Assembly (NCBI RefSeq): GCF_022376295.1
Contig: NZ_CP060140.1
Location: 1,182,356-1,246,355, forward strand
DNA from: Nodularia sphaerocarpa UHCC 0038
GTDB lineage: Bacteria; Cyanobacteriota; Cyanobacteriia; Cyanobacteriales; Nostocaceae
DNA: 64,000 bases
Direction of reading: 5' to 3'
Shown here in pieces: positions 17,974 to 26,289 of this stretch. Under the pieces are notes generated by a model that saw only the letters and a program-made list of their open reading frames with translations, was not told the origin of the DNA and did not search any database. The first letter of the stretch is position 1. Every line of letters begins with the position of its first letter. A program made the position numbers and the translations under genes.

Positions 17974-19601
17974 GTTATAGCTGGTAAATATACCTGAAAT
18001 TTTGTCCCTTGTCCGAGAAAACTTGATACTTGAATAAATCCATGATATTCTCTAATTATACTGATGACTGTTGATAATCCCAGTCCGGTTCCTTGACCAA
18101 TTTCCTTGGTTGTGAAAAATGGGTCAAAGATTTTGTCTAATATTTTCTGATTGATGCCTAATCCAGTGTCTGTAACTGTGAGGAGAATATAATTACCTAC
18201 CTGAGCATCAACAGAGGTTTTGGCAGAGTTTTGATCAATAAAAATATTTGCCGCAGATATTGACAATTTACCACCTTTAGGCATGGCATCACGAGCATTG
18301 AAACACAAATTCATCAATATCTGATGTAATTGTGTGCTGTTTCCCCAAATTGGTAATAAGTCTGCTGGAATTTCTGTGGTGAGACTAATTGATTTGGGAA
18401 ATGTTTGCTGGACAATTTGCTGCATTTCTAAAATCAAGTCTTTTACCTGAATTACCCTGTGTGGAAGTGCGGCTGGTTTTTGGGGAATATCACTTTGGAT
18501 ATCTTGTACAGAAGAAAGCATTTGTTTAATTAAATTAATGCCATGTTTTGTGTTATTTTCTATGATAGATAAAATTTGCTGAGTTTGGCGATCGCCACAT
18601 TTAGGTTGCAATAAATGTACTGACATTAAAATTGGTGACAACACATTATTTAAATCGTGAGCAATACCACCAGCAAGAGTACCAATTCTTTCCACACTTT
18701 GAGCGCGTAAAAATTGCTTTTCTAGTTCTTGACGCTGGGTAATATCTGTCTCAACTATCAGAATAGATTTGGGCTGCAAATCTTCATCTTGAAGCAAAGT
18801 CCAGCGACTTTCGACGATAATTTCTGCCCCCGATTTACTATTTTTCTGCAACTCTCCCTGCCAAGATCCATATTTTAATACATTTTGGTAAATTTCTAAA
18901 TCTTTAGACAAAGGTTGGTGGTCCAACAGTTCAATAGCATTTTGACCAATGGCTTCTGCTGCTGACCAACCATAAATATTTGCCGCACTTTTGTTCCAAA
19001 CTAAAATATTGTGAGATAAATCTCGGACAATTATGGCATCTGTAGCCATGTCTAACAATGCCTTTTGTTCGCAGATTTGCACATCGGCTTGTTTACCTGC
19101 GGTGATGTCTATGGAATTACGCCGGACTTCTAGCTGTGTAACGATGAGGCGGCTAATTGCTTGCAGTGCTTCCACCTGTTTTGGAGTAATTTGGCGTGGT
19201 ATGCGATCTACTATGGATATAGTCCCAATCGCCTCACCTCCTGGTAATATCAAAGGTACGCCAGCATAAAATCTCGCAAAAGGTTCAGAAGTAACTACTG
19301 CGTCTGTGGCATACTCCTCATCTGCTAAGGTGTCAGGAATAATCAAAATATCCTTTTTATGGACGCAACGTCTACAGAAACTAATGTTCGTAGGTAGTTG
19401 CTGAATATCCAACCCAATTTTTGCTTTTAACCATTGACGATTGGTATCAAGCAAATTAATTAAAGCTATTGGTGTATCACAAATTTGCGCGGCTAAAAAT
19501 GCCAAATCATCAAATATTTGTTCTGGTGCAGAGTCGAGAATTTCATATTCATAAAGAGCCGCAATCCTTGCTGCTTCATGATTACACACTGAAGTGTTCA
19601 T
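17970..19601 (-). CDS. Sensor histidine kinase: GAF-PAS-HisKA-HATPase
   Basis: A 543-residue soluble kinase and first gene of the four-gene cluster. A GAF domain (about 20-165) contains 'WLKAKIGLDIQQLPTNISFC', here quoted in one run of twenty, and 'FYAGVPLILPGGEAIGTI', the pattern of small-ligand GAFs. A PAS domain spans about 180-285 ('LVWNKSAANIYGW'). The H-box is 'GIAHDLNNVLSPIL' (about 310), with intact N box ('MNLCFNARDAMP') and G boxes ('DTGLGI', 'GTGLGLS'). Its kinase half is closely similar to that of the 630-residue hybrid kinase at 12456-14348, suggesting duplication within the cluster. It lacks a receiver domain. Confidence 0.88.
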   Translation of the reverse strand: MNTSVCNHEAARIAALYEYEILDSAPEQIFDDLAFLAAQICDTPIALINLLDTNRQWLKAKIGLDIQQLPTNISFCRRCVHKKDILIIPDTLADEEYATDAVVTSEPFARFYAGVPLILPGGEAIGTISIVDRIPRQITPKQVEALQAISRLIVTQLEVRRNSIDITAGKQADVQICEQKALLDMATDAIIVRDLSHNILVWNKSAANIYGWSAAEAIGQNAIELLDHQPLSKDLEIYQNVLKYGSWQGELQKNSKSGAEIIVESRWTLLQDEDLQPKSILIVETDITQRQELEKQFLRAQSVERIGTLAGGIAHDLNNVLSPILMSVHLLQPKCGDRQTQQILSIIENNTKHGINLIKQMLSSVQDIQSDIPQKPAALPHRVIQVKDLILEMQQIVQQTFPKSISLTTEIPADLLPIWGNSTQLHQILMNLCFNARDAMPKGGKLSISAANIFIDQNSAKTSVDAQVGNYILLTVTDTGLGINQKILDKIFDPFFTTKEIGQGTGLGLSTVISIIREYHGFIQVSSFLGQGTKFQVYLPAIT

Positions 19602-20171
19602 TAAAATTTTCCTATTAATACTAAATTACAACTTGCCTTGGTGGTAATGGTGGTTTTGTCAAGTTATAAAGTAGGGAAGGTATAGGGGAGATGATGCTAA
19701 AGTGATGCCTGTGATCAGTTTGTTTTCAAGTGCCATATAATTGACAACGCATCTGCTAATTGGTACTCCAAATTAGTTGAGTCTTCACTCCACTTGATTT
19801 GGATGAAATTATCAGCCAATTTATCTAAAAGGTGTCAGCAGATAAATTTATTATAGTTATCATAGTCTACCTTAAGGCGGATGACATCAATTTTTGTTGA
19901 TTCAAGTGATTTCACTGAATTGATTAAAAAAATATGCACTTCTTCATACTTGATTTTTTGAGCGTTTATAGCAATTCCTAGCTGAATAGGTACTACCCAA
20001 ATTATTTGATCACAGATGTAGACGCGAAATTAGACGAAAATGTAGGTTGGGTTGTTCGCGTCAGCGTTGCGGAGCAAGGACAGGAAACCCAACTTTACCC
20101 GATATTTGGTTTGCTTGGTACAGGTGGCGCTGCGCTTAATCCAACCTACTTTGAGACTTTGAAAACACGTC
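19602..20171. other. Intergenic region between the kinase cluster and pyrR
   Basis: 570 bases with no convincing gene. The part next to 19601 is AT-rich and should contain the kinase cluster promoter. The part next to pyrR is occupied by a terminal-inverted-repeat element at 20042-20149. Confidence 0.4.
20042..20149. mobile_element. Miniature element with GTAGGTTGGGTT ends (108 bp)
   Basis: The element starts GTAGGTTGGGTT and ends AATCCAACCTAC, which is the complement of the start except for one base. The inside is GC-rich and can fold. Relatives are at 50650-50750 (complete) and 1412-1444 (right end only). It has no coding capacity and lies 22 bases from the pyrR stop. Confidence 0.6.
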
Positions 20172-20714
20172 CTAGTTATTTGCTCCCATCAATTCAACTG
20201 CATCTCTACCATCCCAATCTTGTAAGTAAACTTTGACGATTTCTTCTTTAGCGGTAGGTAGTTGCTTCCCAATGAAATCTGGGTGAATTGGGACTTCTCG
20301 ATGACCTCTATCGACTAAAACGGCTAAACGAATGACTTCTGGTCTACCATATTCAGTAACGGCATTCAAAGCGGCGCGAATGGTCCGACCTTTGAATATT
20401 ACGTCATCCACTAGGACAACTGTCTTTCCTGTGAGGTCAAAGGGGATATTGGTTTTCGCTGGAGTCCTTAAGCCGATTTTGTCAAGGTCATCTCGATAAA
20501 ATGTAATATCTAATGCTCCTACTGCGACGTTGACACCTTCGAGGATTTCAATTTGACGTGCCAATAATTCGGCTAATAGCGGTCCTCTCGTATAAATACC
20601 GAGGAGTACCAGTTGGGATAAATCACGGGACCTTTCCACAATCTGAGAGGCTAGGCGGGTTAAGGTTCGACGCAGGTCTTCTGAGGAAAGAATTTCAACT
20701 ACTTTGGCAGACAT
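20172..20714 (-). CDS. pyrR: PyrR: pyr operon regulator / uracil phosphoribosyltransferase
   Basis: A 180-residue phosphoribosyltransferase-fold protein. The PRPP-binding motif 'VLVDDVIFKGRT' (100-111) and the upstream 'GIYTRGPLLAELLAR' and 'DITFYRDDL' segments match PyrR. PyrR makes UMP from uracil and PRPP and, in Gram-positives, binds pyr mRNA attenuators. No pyr genes are adjacent, so an attenuation role here is uncertain. Length is normal (family about 180). It is a single gene; the 200 bases upstream hold no obvious structure. Confidence 0.92.
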   Translation of the reverse strand: MSAKVVEILSSEDLRRTLTRLASQIVERSRDLSQLVLLGIYTRGPLLAELLARQIEILEGVNVAVGALDITFYRDDLDKIGLRTPAKTNIPFDLTGKTVVLVDDVIFKGRTIRAALNAVTEYGRPEVIRLAVLVDRGHREVPIHPDFIGKQLPTAKEEIVKVYLQDWDGRDAVELMGANN

Positions 20715-20916
20715 AGTTTAAATGGGGGAATGAGTAGAGAGGCTATTAATTGCTTCTGTAGAAGGGGACGGGGCGCAAAAATGTCCAAAATGTCCCAATA
20801 TCCAATGCTCTATGTTAGACATCCGGGGGGAAAGAGTCTAGAGACGTTCGATGCAACTTCTCTACAAGGGTTATGTGATAACGGATATTTAATTTTCACC
20901 AGATGTCTATTTTTGA

Positions 20917-21885
20917 TTATCTGTTTATAAGTATGCTTAATAAAGCGATCGCAATGCCTAACCACAATAAAAAAGTATATCGCGTCAATAATAAAGCAGT
21001 TTCAATAGAACTTGGGGTAATGGGATGTATTGCATCTCCTAGTAATGGTTTTGGTTTAGGTACTCCGCCATACCAATTTGTCCCTCCCATTTGCACACCC
21101 AAAATAGCAGCATAAGCACACTCACTCCAGCCTGAGTTGGGACTGGGGTCTTTGACGGCATCTTTGCAACACATTCGCCAAACATATCGGGGTTTACGTG
21201 ATAACACTGCCAAAGTAATCACCGTTAAGCGACAAGGTAGCCAAGTTAAATAGTCTTCTAACCTAGCACTAAACCACCCTAAATAAGTATAGGGCGCTTG
21301 GCGATAACCCACCATTGAATCAAGGGTACTACTAGCTTTGTATGCTAAAGCCAGAGGAATTAAACCCACACCCGGTACACAAGCACCCACAATGGCATAA
21401 AAAAGTGGAGCCATAACGCCATCAGTAGCATTTTCTGTAACAGTTTCTAACACAGCCCGCAAAATTTCTGGTTCTGAGAGGTTTTGTGTATCTCGACCGA
21501 CATAATTACTTAAAATATGACGAGTTGATTCCAAATCTCCGGCTGTTAATGGTTTTAAAACAGCTGAGGCTGCTGTTCGCAGACTTTTCAAAGCAAAACA
21601 ACTAGCGAGAATAATGGTTTCTAAGACGATTCCCGCCAATGGATGTAGCCCTTTGGCAATTTGAATGATTAACCAACCTACACAGGCGCTACCAAAGATT
21701 AAGGTTATGGCTAAGAAAATTCCCGCTATCCGTTGTGTGAGAGAACTCTGACAAACTTGAAGAAAGAATTTAGTCAGGCGAGAAATTACCCACCCCATAA
21801 CTTGCACAGGATGAGGCCAACCCCAAGGATCACCAATAAAGTAATCTAATAGTGCAGCTAGAATCAAAACCACAGATGATGTCAT
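20917..21885 (-). CDS. cbiB: Adenosylcobinamide-phosphate synthase CbiB/CobD
   Basis: A 322-residue membrane enzyme that attaches aminopropanol to adenosylcobyric acid during cobalamin (in cyanobacteria, pseudocobalamin) synthesis. The N-terminal 'LLDYFIGDPWGWPHPVQVMG' region, 'YVGRDTQNLSEPEILRA', 'VETVTENATDGVMAPLFY' (in part) and 'DPSPNSGWSECAYAAILGV' are the family's conserved blocks. Four to five hydrophobic helices are apparent. It is adjacent to a CCAATGA/CTAATGA array and then the Rrf2 gene on the same strand; the 67-base gap consists largely of repeat. I see no cobalamin riboswitch upstream. Confidence 0.93.
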   Translation of the reverse strand: MTSSVVLILAALLDYFIGDPWGWPHPVQVMGWVISRLTKFFLQVCQSSLTQRIAGIFLAITLIFGSACVGWLIIQIAKGLHPLAGIVLETIILASCFALKSLRTAASAVLKPLTAGDLESTRHILSNYVGRDTQNLSEPEILRAVLETVTENATDGVMAPLFYAIVGACVPGVGLIPLALAYKASSTLDSMVGYRQAPYTYLGWFSARLEDYLTWLPCRLTVITLAVLSRKPRYVWRMCCKDAVKDPSPNSGWSECAYAAILGVQMGGTNWYGGVPKPKPLLGDAIHPITPSSIETALLLTRYTFLLWLGIAIALLSILINR

Positions 21886-21910
21886 TTGTCTTGTATATGA
21901 AAGCGAATAA

Positions 21911-21956
21911 CTAATGACTAATGACTAATGACCAATGACTAATGACTAATGACTAA
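21911..21956. repeat. Short tandem repeat array, unit CTAATGA / CCAATGA
   Basis: Six to seven heptamers filling the gap between cbiB and the Rrf2 regulator gene and running into the latter's stop codon. Confidence 0.9.
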
Positions 21957-22396
21957 ACAACAAAACTAGCTTCTTCGCCCAGAGAAGCTTGCCAACTCCG
22001 AGCATCATAATAGAGATCAGCCAGAGTAATACTGTACAAGGCTTCTTTGAGCTTTTGGTTGAGTCTTTTCCAGAGAGTGAATGTTACCCAATCTTCAGTT
22101 TGCGCCGGGGTTGGGGTGTGATGGGGTAAACGAGTCATATTTTCGCCGACGGCTTCTAAAATTTGACCTATAGAAATATCTACAGGCTTTAATGCTAGTT
22201 GATAACCGCCAATGCTACCCCGAATTGATTTGACTAATCCAGCCCGACGCATTTCTATTAGTAACTTTTCCAGGTAAGGGGCGGGAATATCTTGACGAAG
22301 TGCGATCGCTCTCACAGATGCGGGGCCATAACTTGGCTGTAAACTTAAATCTAGCAATGCCTTTACACTGTAATGTCCTCTGGTAGTTAGTTTCAT
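21953..22396 (-). CDS. Rrf2 family transcriptional regulator without Fe-S cysteines
   Basis: A 147-residue winged-helix protein. 'MKLTTRGHYSVKALLDL' at the N-terminus, 'DIPAPYLEKLLIEMRRAGLVKSIRG' (here in two parts) and 'GGYQLALKP' are the hallmark Rrf2 segments of helix-turn-helix and wing. IscR-type members carry three cysteines near residues 90-105. This protein contains no cysteine at all, so it cannot bind a cluster in that way. It may be a redox-independent regulator or use another ligand. It is divergent from the CyAbrB gene across a 393-base gap, which may contain its own operator. Confidence 0.85.
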   Translation of the reverse strand: MKLTTRGHYSVKALLDLSLQPSYGPASVRAIALRQDIPAPYLEKLLIEMRRAGLVKSIRGSIGGYQLALKPVDISIGQILEAVGENMTRLPHHTPTPAQTEDWVTFTLWKRLNQKLKEALYSITLADLYYDARSWQASLGEEASFVV

Positions 22397-22789
22397 GCTG
22401 GCAAGTTTTGTTTATTTATCAGTTGTCAGTTGTTTTGTTGTTACCACTGACCAGTGAATAATTACTAATGGTAATGATTAAAGGAGCAGTTTTGTTGATC
22501 ATCTTCTGTTCTCATGATCAAGCTTACCAGCTACACAAGTTTTGAGGGTGGCTTTAGGAAACTTAAATAAATATAGTCTAGCAGTGATCACAAACTAGAT
22601 ATAGTTATGAAGATTATAGAGAATAGATTGTCTTGACAATATTGATAATTGTGTAACAATTTCAGATCAGAGTGTAATATACTTAGCAAAGCTGAGATAA
22701 AAACTAAAGGATTCTGTTCTTACTAGCTCAATGTCAGCGTAAATCAAATCGATTCAACTACTTCAACCATTCATTTCTCATCTAAGTTG
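22397..22789. other. Divergent intergenic region Rrf2 / CyAbrB
   Basis: 393 bases with no gene. It contains a few CAGTTGT units near the Rrf2 start and a probable promoter at 22633-22660. Several TGATCA-type small palindromes (for example near 22495 and 22515) are visible but not assigned. Confidence 0.4.
22633..22660 (+). promoter_or_regulatory. Possible sigma-70 promoter of the CyAbrB gene
   Basis: A consensus -35 TTGACA (22633-22638) is followed after 15 bases by TAACAAT (22654-22660). The spacer is shorter than the ideal 17. The gene starts 130 bases downstream, which would leave a long 5' leader. Confidence 0.35.
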
Positions 22790-23203
22790 ATGCCTAAACT
22801 GAAAAAAATAGAACCCCTACTGGGCGAAGAACTGCTCAAAAAAGTTAAAGAGCTAGAGACCGTAAGCAAAGAAGATAAAGCCAAGCAGTGCGGCTACTAT
22901 ACCATTACCAAAAATGGTATAGAGCGTGTGAATATGATGAAATTTTTGAATGCCCTCATTGATGCGGAAGGCATTCAGTTAGACAGTTCACCCAGCGCTA
23001 ATGGACGGGGCGGGCGCAGTGCTAGCTATAGAATTAGCGTGCAATCCAACGGTAATTTACTGATAGGTTCAGCTTATACAAAGCAGATGAATCTCAAACC
23101 AGGAGATGAGTTTCTCATCACCTTGGGCAAAAAACATATTCGTCTGAAACAGGTAGACGAAGATGACAAGGAAGGCATGGAACCCATAGAGGCTACAGCT
23201 TAA
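22790..23203 (+). CDS. CyAbrB family transcriptional regulator
   Basis: A 137-residue member of the cyanobacteria-specific AbrB group, global regulators of carbon/nitrogen balance, heterocyst and redox genes. The N-terminal half ('EELLKKVKELETVSKEDKAK', 'CGYYTITKNGIERVN') is the cyanobacterial part. The C-terminal 'YRISVQSNGNLLIGSAYTKQ' with 'MNLKPGDEFLITLGKKHIRL' is the swapped-hairpin DNA-binding part. One cysteine (Cys41 region, 'KQCGYY') corresponds to the redox-sensitive cysteine known in this family. I chose ATG 22790; a TTG one codon earlier (22787) is equally possible. It resembles CalA/CyAbrB1 of Nostoc, but I cannot separate paralogues from memory. Confidence 0.88.
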   Translation: MPKLKKIEPLLGEELLKKVKELETVSKEDKAKQCGYYTITKNGIERVNMMKFLNALIDAEGIQLDSSPSANGRGGRSASYRISVQSNGNLLIGSAYTKQMNLKPGDEFLITLGKKHIRLKQVDEDDKEGMEPIEATA

Positions 23204-23215
23204 TAAATTCTTAGT

Positions 23216-23382
23216 TGTCAGTTGTCAGTTGTCAGTTGTCAGTTGTTAGTTTTTCCACTGGCTACTGACTATTGACTATTGACTAATGACCAATGACCAA
23301 TGACCAATGACTAATGACCAATGACCAATGACTAATGACCAATGACCAATGACCAATGACTAATGACTAATGACTAATGACT
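23216..23382. repeat. Compound short tandem repeat array (CAGTTGT then CCAATGA/CTAATGA)
   Basis: Three to four CAGTTGT units (23216-23250) are followed, after a short spacer, by more than a dozen CCAATGA and CTAATGA heptamers. The array fills the whole gap between the convergent CyAbrB and ClC genes and slightly enters the ClC stop region. Confidence 0.92.
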
Positions 23383-25256
23383 TTTTCGGCTAAATGTTGC
23401 TGAATAGCCTTGTGGGTTACTGTCAAGCTGCATATTAATGTAACTTGTTCGCGTTCTAGTAAGCCTAAAATGGACTCAGAATTATCTCGTGCTACCACAG
23501 GTAACTGGTGCAAACCTCGAAGAGCCATGCGATCTAAAGCTTCAGACAAGAGTTCATCTCGCCAAGCATAGAGAATTTCAGTGGTACAAATATCAATTAG
23601 AGTTTGATTAGCTAAATTGCTGGAAATTTCATTGGCAGAAGACGAGTGATTTTGCGGTAGACGCAGAACACGATTAATGTCTTCTAGAGATAGGATACCA
23701 ACTAATTGCTCTGCTTGATCAATGACTAAAGCACTCCGACAGCGATCGCGAATCATTTCAAGAGCTGCCTCTAACACTCCCAAAGTTGCAGGTAACTTTT
23801 TCGGATAAATTACCATAGCATCTTCTACCAAAATTTGCTGCACAATTTCTGCTTGTTCGTCTTTCAACTCAGAAAGTCCAATTTGTTGCAAATTAGAATT
23901 AGAGTTTAAATTGGGCTTAAACTGTTCTATGATCCACACACTTAAACCGACTGCTGCCATTAAAGGTAAAACAATGCGGTAGTCACGGGTTAATTCAAAT
24001 AACATCAAAATCGCTGTTAATGGCGCTCTGACACTCGCCGCTAAAACGGCCGCCATCCCCACCATTGCATAGGCTGGAGGAGCCGCCATCACCTCACCAA
24101 CTGCCGGAAATAGGAGGGTGACGATTTTAGCGTAAGCAGAGCCAAAAGAAGCACCCAGAAACATCGCTGGTGCAAATAAACCACCCACGAAACCACTACT
24201 GGTACTGATTGCTGTCATTAATAATTTCAGTACTAACAAGACAACCAATAGATGCGGAGAAAACTCCACATCCTGAAGCATGGCTTCCACAGTTTCATAA
24301 CCGATGCCTAAAATTTGGGGAAATTGTAAAGCGACTGTGCCGAGAATTACGCCGCCAATTAAGGGATGAATGGGTTTAGGGATGCGTCCTAATAAGCCAA
24401 AACCTGGAATTAACCCAGCAAAGGCGGCTGTTGCTAAACGAATAGTTCCTGTATAAGTCAGAGAAACTAAACTTGCTCCTAAACCTAACCCCAGATAAAG
24501 CGGTAATTCCAAAAGACTGCGGACTTGATAAACAGGTAAGTCAAAAGCTGGTTGTGCGCCCAAGCCAATTTGAGCAATTAATGCGGCTACTACTGCGGCT
24601 AGCAGTACTACACTCACAGCCGAAGTGGCAAAAGATGTTGCCCCCATCACTACTTCGAGAGCAAAAAATACTCCCGCGATGGGAGCGTTAAATCCCGCCG
24701 CTAATCCCGCCGCCGCACCAGCACCTAAAAGTAACCGTTGTCGCTCTTGAGACACTTTGAGAATCACAGACAACAGCATCCCAAAATTTGCCCCAATTTC
24801 TACACTTGGCCCTTCAGTCCCCAAGGAAGCACCACTTCCCAAGGAAACAGATGCAGCTAACATTTTTGTTACTGGTCGTAATTGTTGCTTGAGTTCTGTT
24901 CCCTGAGAGGCAGCAATCATTGATGAAAGTCCGGGGCCAAAGTCTTGAGCATACCAACGCATCAATCCCACGATTAACCCACCCAGGATGGGAACACAGG
25001 CGAAAGTCCAGTTACCCCAGCTACTAATTGCACCGAGGAATTTTTCTCGCATCAGGTGATCAATCAGCTCAATTAAATAGTGAAATGTGACTACGCCCAT
25101 ACCCGTGCCACCGCCAATCAGCAGGGCTAAAAATAGTACAACAGTTTCTGGGGATAGTTGAAAACGGTTAATCAGTTGTGTTAAACGAGCAGAAGGTGTA
25201 GGAAATATAGGTTGTTCCGTTACCTTCCTCAGTTCGCTGGGAGGCAAGAGAGTCAT
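23367..25256 (-). CDS. ClC-type chloride channel/antiporter with CBS domains
   Basis: A 629-residue membrane protein. The anion-pore motifs are 'GSGASLGTEGPSVEIG' (combining the GSGxP-like serine loop and the G-x-E-G-P loop with the gating glutamate) and 'GGLFAPAMFLGASFG' (the G-x-F-x-P loop). About ten or more hydrophobic helices fill residues 35-450. Two CBS modules follow ('VEDAMVIYPKKLPAT', 'GILSLEDINRVLRL', 'RGLHQLPVVARD'). The preserved gating glutamate suggests a Cl-/H+ exchanger rather than a channel. It is monocistronic. The ion and direction are inferred. Confidence 0.92.
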   Translation of the reverse strand: MTLLPPSELRKVTEQPIFPTPSARLTQLINRFQLSPETVVLFLALLIGGGTGMGVVTFHYLIELIDHLMREKFLGAISSWGNWTFACVPILGGLIVGLMRWYAQDFGPGLSSMIAASQGTELKQQLRPVTKMLAASVSLGSGASLGTEGPSVEIGANFGMLLSVILKVSQERQRLLLGAGAAAGLAAGFNAPIAGVFFALEVVMGATSFATSAVSVVLLAAVVAALIAQIGLGAQPAFDLPVYQVRSLLELPLYLGLGLGASLVSLTYTGTIRLATAAFAGLIPGFGLLGRIPKPIHPLIGGVILGTVALQFPQILGIGYETVEAMLQDVEFSPHLLVVLLVLKLLMTAISTSSGFVGGLFAPAMFLGASFGSAYAKIVTLLFPAVGEVMAAPPAYAMVGMAAVLAASVRAPLTAILMLFELTRDYRIVLPLMAAVGLSVWIIEQFKPNLNSNSNLQQIGLSELKDEQAEIVQQILVEDAMVIYPKKLPATLGVLEAALEMIRDRCRSALVIDQAEQLVGILSLEDINRVLRLPQNHSSSANEISSNLANQTLIDICTTEILYAWRDELLSEALDRMALRGLHQLPVVARDNSESILGLLEREQVTLICSLTVTHKAIQQHLAEKVISH

Positions 25257-25893
25257 TGAGAGGTGGGGTAAAGGTGAGAAAAAACTTAAATTTTTAGCTA
25301 CTACTTCTCATTGTCAGCCATTCTTTATCCAGCAGACAAGTTAAGTATGATTGGAGGGATTTACAAAGCTTTAGTAAAAAAACATTTGGCTTGTTAAAAT
25401 TTTTATCATGAGAATGGTTAAATAAGAGAGAATTAATGATCGATGGTCAAACAATTTGGGATTTTAGATTGACTGTATTCCCTTGTGGATACACCAGGGG
25501 GATTTTAGATTGATCAACAGGTATAGCCGAGGGGCTTGAACTAAAAAAACAATTCCAAAATCCAAAATCCAAAATCTCAAATCTCAAATTGGCACAATCA
25601 GCGATCGCTAGTGGGGTGCGAGTCAGGGCTGACTTATTATCTGTAGAGAAAATAAATATATTGTCTGTGAACTGAATGGATCTACCATCGGCGTGCAGGA
25701 TACAACAGCCATCTTCACCTAAATCTAGTTATACTCGTGTTGCGACCATCAAGCCATGCTTCGTAGAAATACAATTACACAGATTGATTCGTGGCTGATG
25801 TCAGATCACACTGTGAGGTCTACTAAGTATTTTCCCCCAATGCAATATAGCTATTGTTATAGAGCGAGTAAATGGACTAAGCGGACGAGGTAG
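25257..25893. other. Intergenic region ClC to zinc-ribbon gene
   Basis: 637 bases with no convincing gene. It contains a degenerate 'GGGATTTTAGATTGA...GGGGCTTGAAC' repeat (25459-25545) related to those at 34500-34690 and 47255-47320, and an AATCCAAA/ AAATCTCAA array (25556-25590). A 40-codon frame at 25676-25798 is noted as unlikely. Confidence 0.4.
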
Positions 25894-26265
25894 ATGAATA
25901 TACACACCTTTGATAATGATTATGTTGCTTGCCCAATTTGTCAAAGAAATGCCAAGCAAAGACTGGCCGAGTCACACATTGGCTTGTTTAGCTGTCCGTA
26001 TTGTCAGCAAAGACTAGTAGTCTGTCGCAGTGGCCACTATGTCCGCGATCCGTTTATGCTCAAACAAATTATGCTTTGTTCGTCTCTCCGTCGTCAAAGT
26101 AGTCCTTTAGCTAGAATTATACGAGATTTTATTCTAATCAAGCGTCCTGTATTAAGCTTGGCTGTGGGGCTGGCGATTTTCTTGAGTATGATCGCGATGA
26201 CGCAGCAAAATACAAAGTATGATCAGCAATTGCCTAGGACGGAGGAAATTCAAGACGGGCAATAA
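25894..26265 (+). CDS. Small zinc-ribbon membrane protein, unknown function
   Basis: A 123-residue protein. Cys13-x-x-Cys16 ('CPIC') and Cys34-x-x-Cys37 ('CPYC') form a four-cysteine zinc ribbon at the N-terminus, followed by 'LVVCRSGHYVRDPF'. One strong hydrophobic segment (about 88-105, 'SLAVGLAIFLSMIAM') is near the C-terminus. This suggests a cytoplasmic zinc knuckle tethered to the membrane. I do not recognise a named family. It is convergent with the glycosyltransferase gene, whose stop is only 25 bases away. The ATG at 25894 is preceded by the purine-rich GAGGTAG, a plausible ribosome binding site. Confidence 0.7.
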   Translation: MNIHTFDNDYVACPICQRNAKQRLAESHIGLFSCPYCQQRLVVCRSGHYVRDPFMLKQIMLCSSLRRQSSPLARIIRDFILIKRPVLSLAVGLAIFLSMIAMTQQNTKYDQQLPRTEEIQDGQ

Positions 26266-26289
26266 TGGAAGGGCAAAAATTAATTTTTG

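Noticed and set aside
25676..25798. 40-codon plus-strand frame upstream of the zinc-ribbon gene
   Set aside because: No ribosome binding site, membrane or peptide motif; ends '...LHRLIRG' but lacks an R-G-S/T-G-R heterocyst-inhibitor motif.
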